A DNA stretch of 64,000 bases from Phocaeicola faecium (lineage in GTDB: Bacteria; Bacteroidota; Bacteroidia; Bacteroidales; Bacteroidaceae), in contig NZ_JACSPQ010000001.1 in NCBI RefSeq assembly GCF_014837055.1, positions 237,035-301,034 of the forward strand, read 5' to 3'. The notes under the pieces are model-generated. The model was given only the letters and a program-made list of their open reading frames with translations, did no database searches and was not told the origin of the DNA. The first letter of the stretch is position 1. Each line of letters opens with the position of its first letter. Position numbers and translations under genes: made by a program. Below are positions 63,190 through 64,000 of this stretch, piece by piece.

Positions 63190-64000
63190 AATGAAAAAAC
63201 ATAATTTTAATGCGGGACCTTCTATATTGCCTCGCGAAGTAATCGAAAAAACGGCTCAGGCTATACTGGATTTTAACGGTTCGGGACTTTCGCTGATGGA
63301 AATCAGTCACCGCGCTAAAGACTTCCAGCCGGTGGTAGACGAAGCGGTAGCTTTGTTTAAAGAACTTCTGAATACCCCCGAAGGCTATTCGGTATTGTTC
63401 TTAGGCGGAGGAGCAAGTCTGGAGTTCTGTATGGTTCCCTATAATTTCCTTGAAAAGAAAGCAGCTTATCTGAATACCGGTACATGGGCAAAGAAGGCGA
63501 TGAAAGAAGCAAAAGCCTTTGGCGAAGTGGTTGAAGTCGCTTCGTCTGCCGATGCCAACTATACATTTATCCCGAAAGACTATGAAGTTCCGGCAGATGT
63601 GGATTATTTCCATATCACAACCAATAATACGATTTACGGTACGGAACTTCATGCCGACCTTGATGTAAACGTGCCGATGGTAGCCGACATGTCATCGGAT
63701 ATATTCTCTCGTCCCATTGATGTATCTAAATATATATGTATATACGGTGGCGCGCAGAAGAATCTGGCTCCGGCGGGCGTTACTTTCGTTATCGTGAAAA
63801 ATGATGCGGTAGGTAAGGTGTCACGCTATATTCCTACGATGTTGAACTATCAGACTCATATCGAAAAGGGGTCAATGTTTAACACTCCTCCGGTAGTGCC
63901 TATTTATGCGGCTTTACAGACGCTGCGCTGGCTGAAAGCACAGGGCGGGGTAGAGGAAATGCAACGCCGCGCACGCCAGCGTGCTGAGATGTTGTATGCA
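63190..64000 (+). CDS. serC: 3-phosphoserine aminotransferase, 3'-truncated by the window edge
   Basis: It transaminates 3-phosphohydroxypyruvate in serine synthesis (and the analogous step in pyridoxal-phosphate synthesis). The first 270 of about 355-360 residues are visible. The N-terminus [20 protein letters not shown] and the motifs [19 protein letters not shown] and [13 protein letters not shown] are typical. The PLP-binding lysine is in [12 protein letters not shown]. The frame is open to the last base, so the end lies outside the window. Confidence 0.96.

Overview
This window reads as the chromosome of a gut Bacteroidales species, most like Bacteroides or Phocaeicola. The gene content fits (menaquinone methyltransferase, TamB, a Porin_10-type porin, a BspA-like leucine-rich lipoprotein, an HU/SPOR protein, an Nfn-type flavoprotein). 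Many starts are preceded by the Bacteroidota -7 element TAnnTTTG, four of them with a -33 TTTG 19-20 bp away. I see no tRNA, rRNA, IS element, prophage or CRISPR array. Genes are tightly packed in short operons, and both edges cut genes (nadE at the left, serC at the right).

Layout. 1-6.4 kb: nadE (partial), converging with a minus-strand operon phoH-purC-menG-aroE-alpha/beta hydrolase. 6.5-8.2 kb: a two-gene LysO-like exporter behind a ~250-nt leader, then a small membrane protein. 8.5-10.8 kb: guaA and ndk, convergent. 11-14 kb: a membrane polyferredoxin that looks like a NapH-NapG fusion, plus a Tat-targeted aldo/keto reductase lipoprotein. 14-18 kb: oxidoreductase, solute-binding protein, porin. 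18.1-24.1 kb: a 2-oxoacid:ferredoxin oxidoreductase operon, with an untracked 57-aa membrane protein inside it, divergent from an NfnAB-like transhydrogenase. The two together suggest a ferredoxin-to-NADPH circuit. 24.4-30.9 kb: tamB-aguA-aguB; with the agmatinase-family gene at 36.7 kb this gives putrescine metabolism from agmatine. 31.3-34.8 kb: nhaC, a secreted C1 peptidase, a CBM9-like protein. 35.2-43.8 kb: LRR lipoprotein, M23 peptidase, FHA protein, HU/SPOR protein, ugd, an ExoX-C-like protein, folK. 43.9-54 kb: kdsB, a non-catalytic M16 protein, MORN repeats, an inositol-monophosphatase-like protein, a branching-enzyme operon, proS. 54.6-54.9 kb: a small secreted protein. 55-61.4 kb: a four-gene Wadjet/MksBEFG-type SMC defence operon. 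61.6-64 kb: DEAD-box helicase and serC.

The most unexpected structure is a family of short intergenic arrays. Five copies (near 10.2, 21.7, 31.0, 37.7 and 54.2 kb) each contain four 10-bp boxes separated by 12-bp spacers, an exact 22-bp period. Boxes alternate between a C-rich form (CTACCCNTAG) and its G-rich complement (CTANGGGTAG), and the array is flanked by AAAACG and CGTTTT. A sixth locus at 61.5 kb has the same 22-bp period with all boxes in one orientation. The copies diverge in sequence but keep length and phase exactly. They lie only between genes and are explained by no gene or terminator annotated here.
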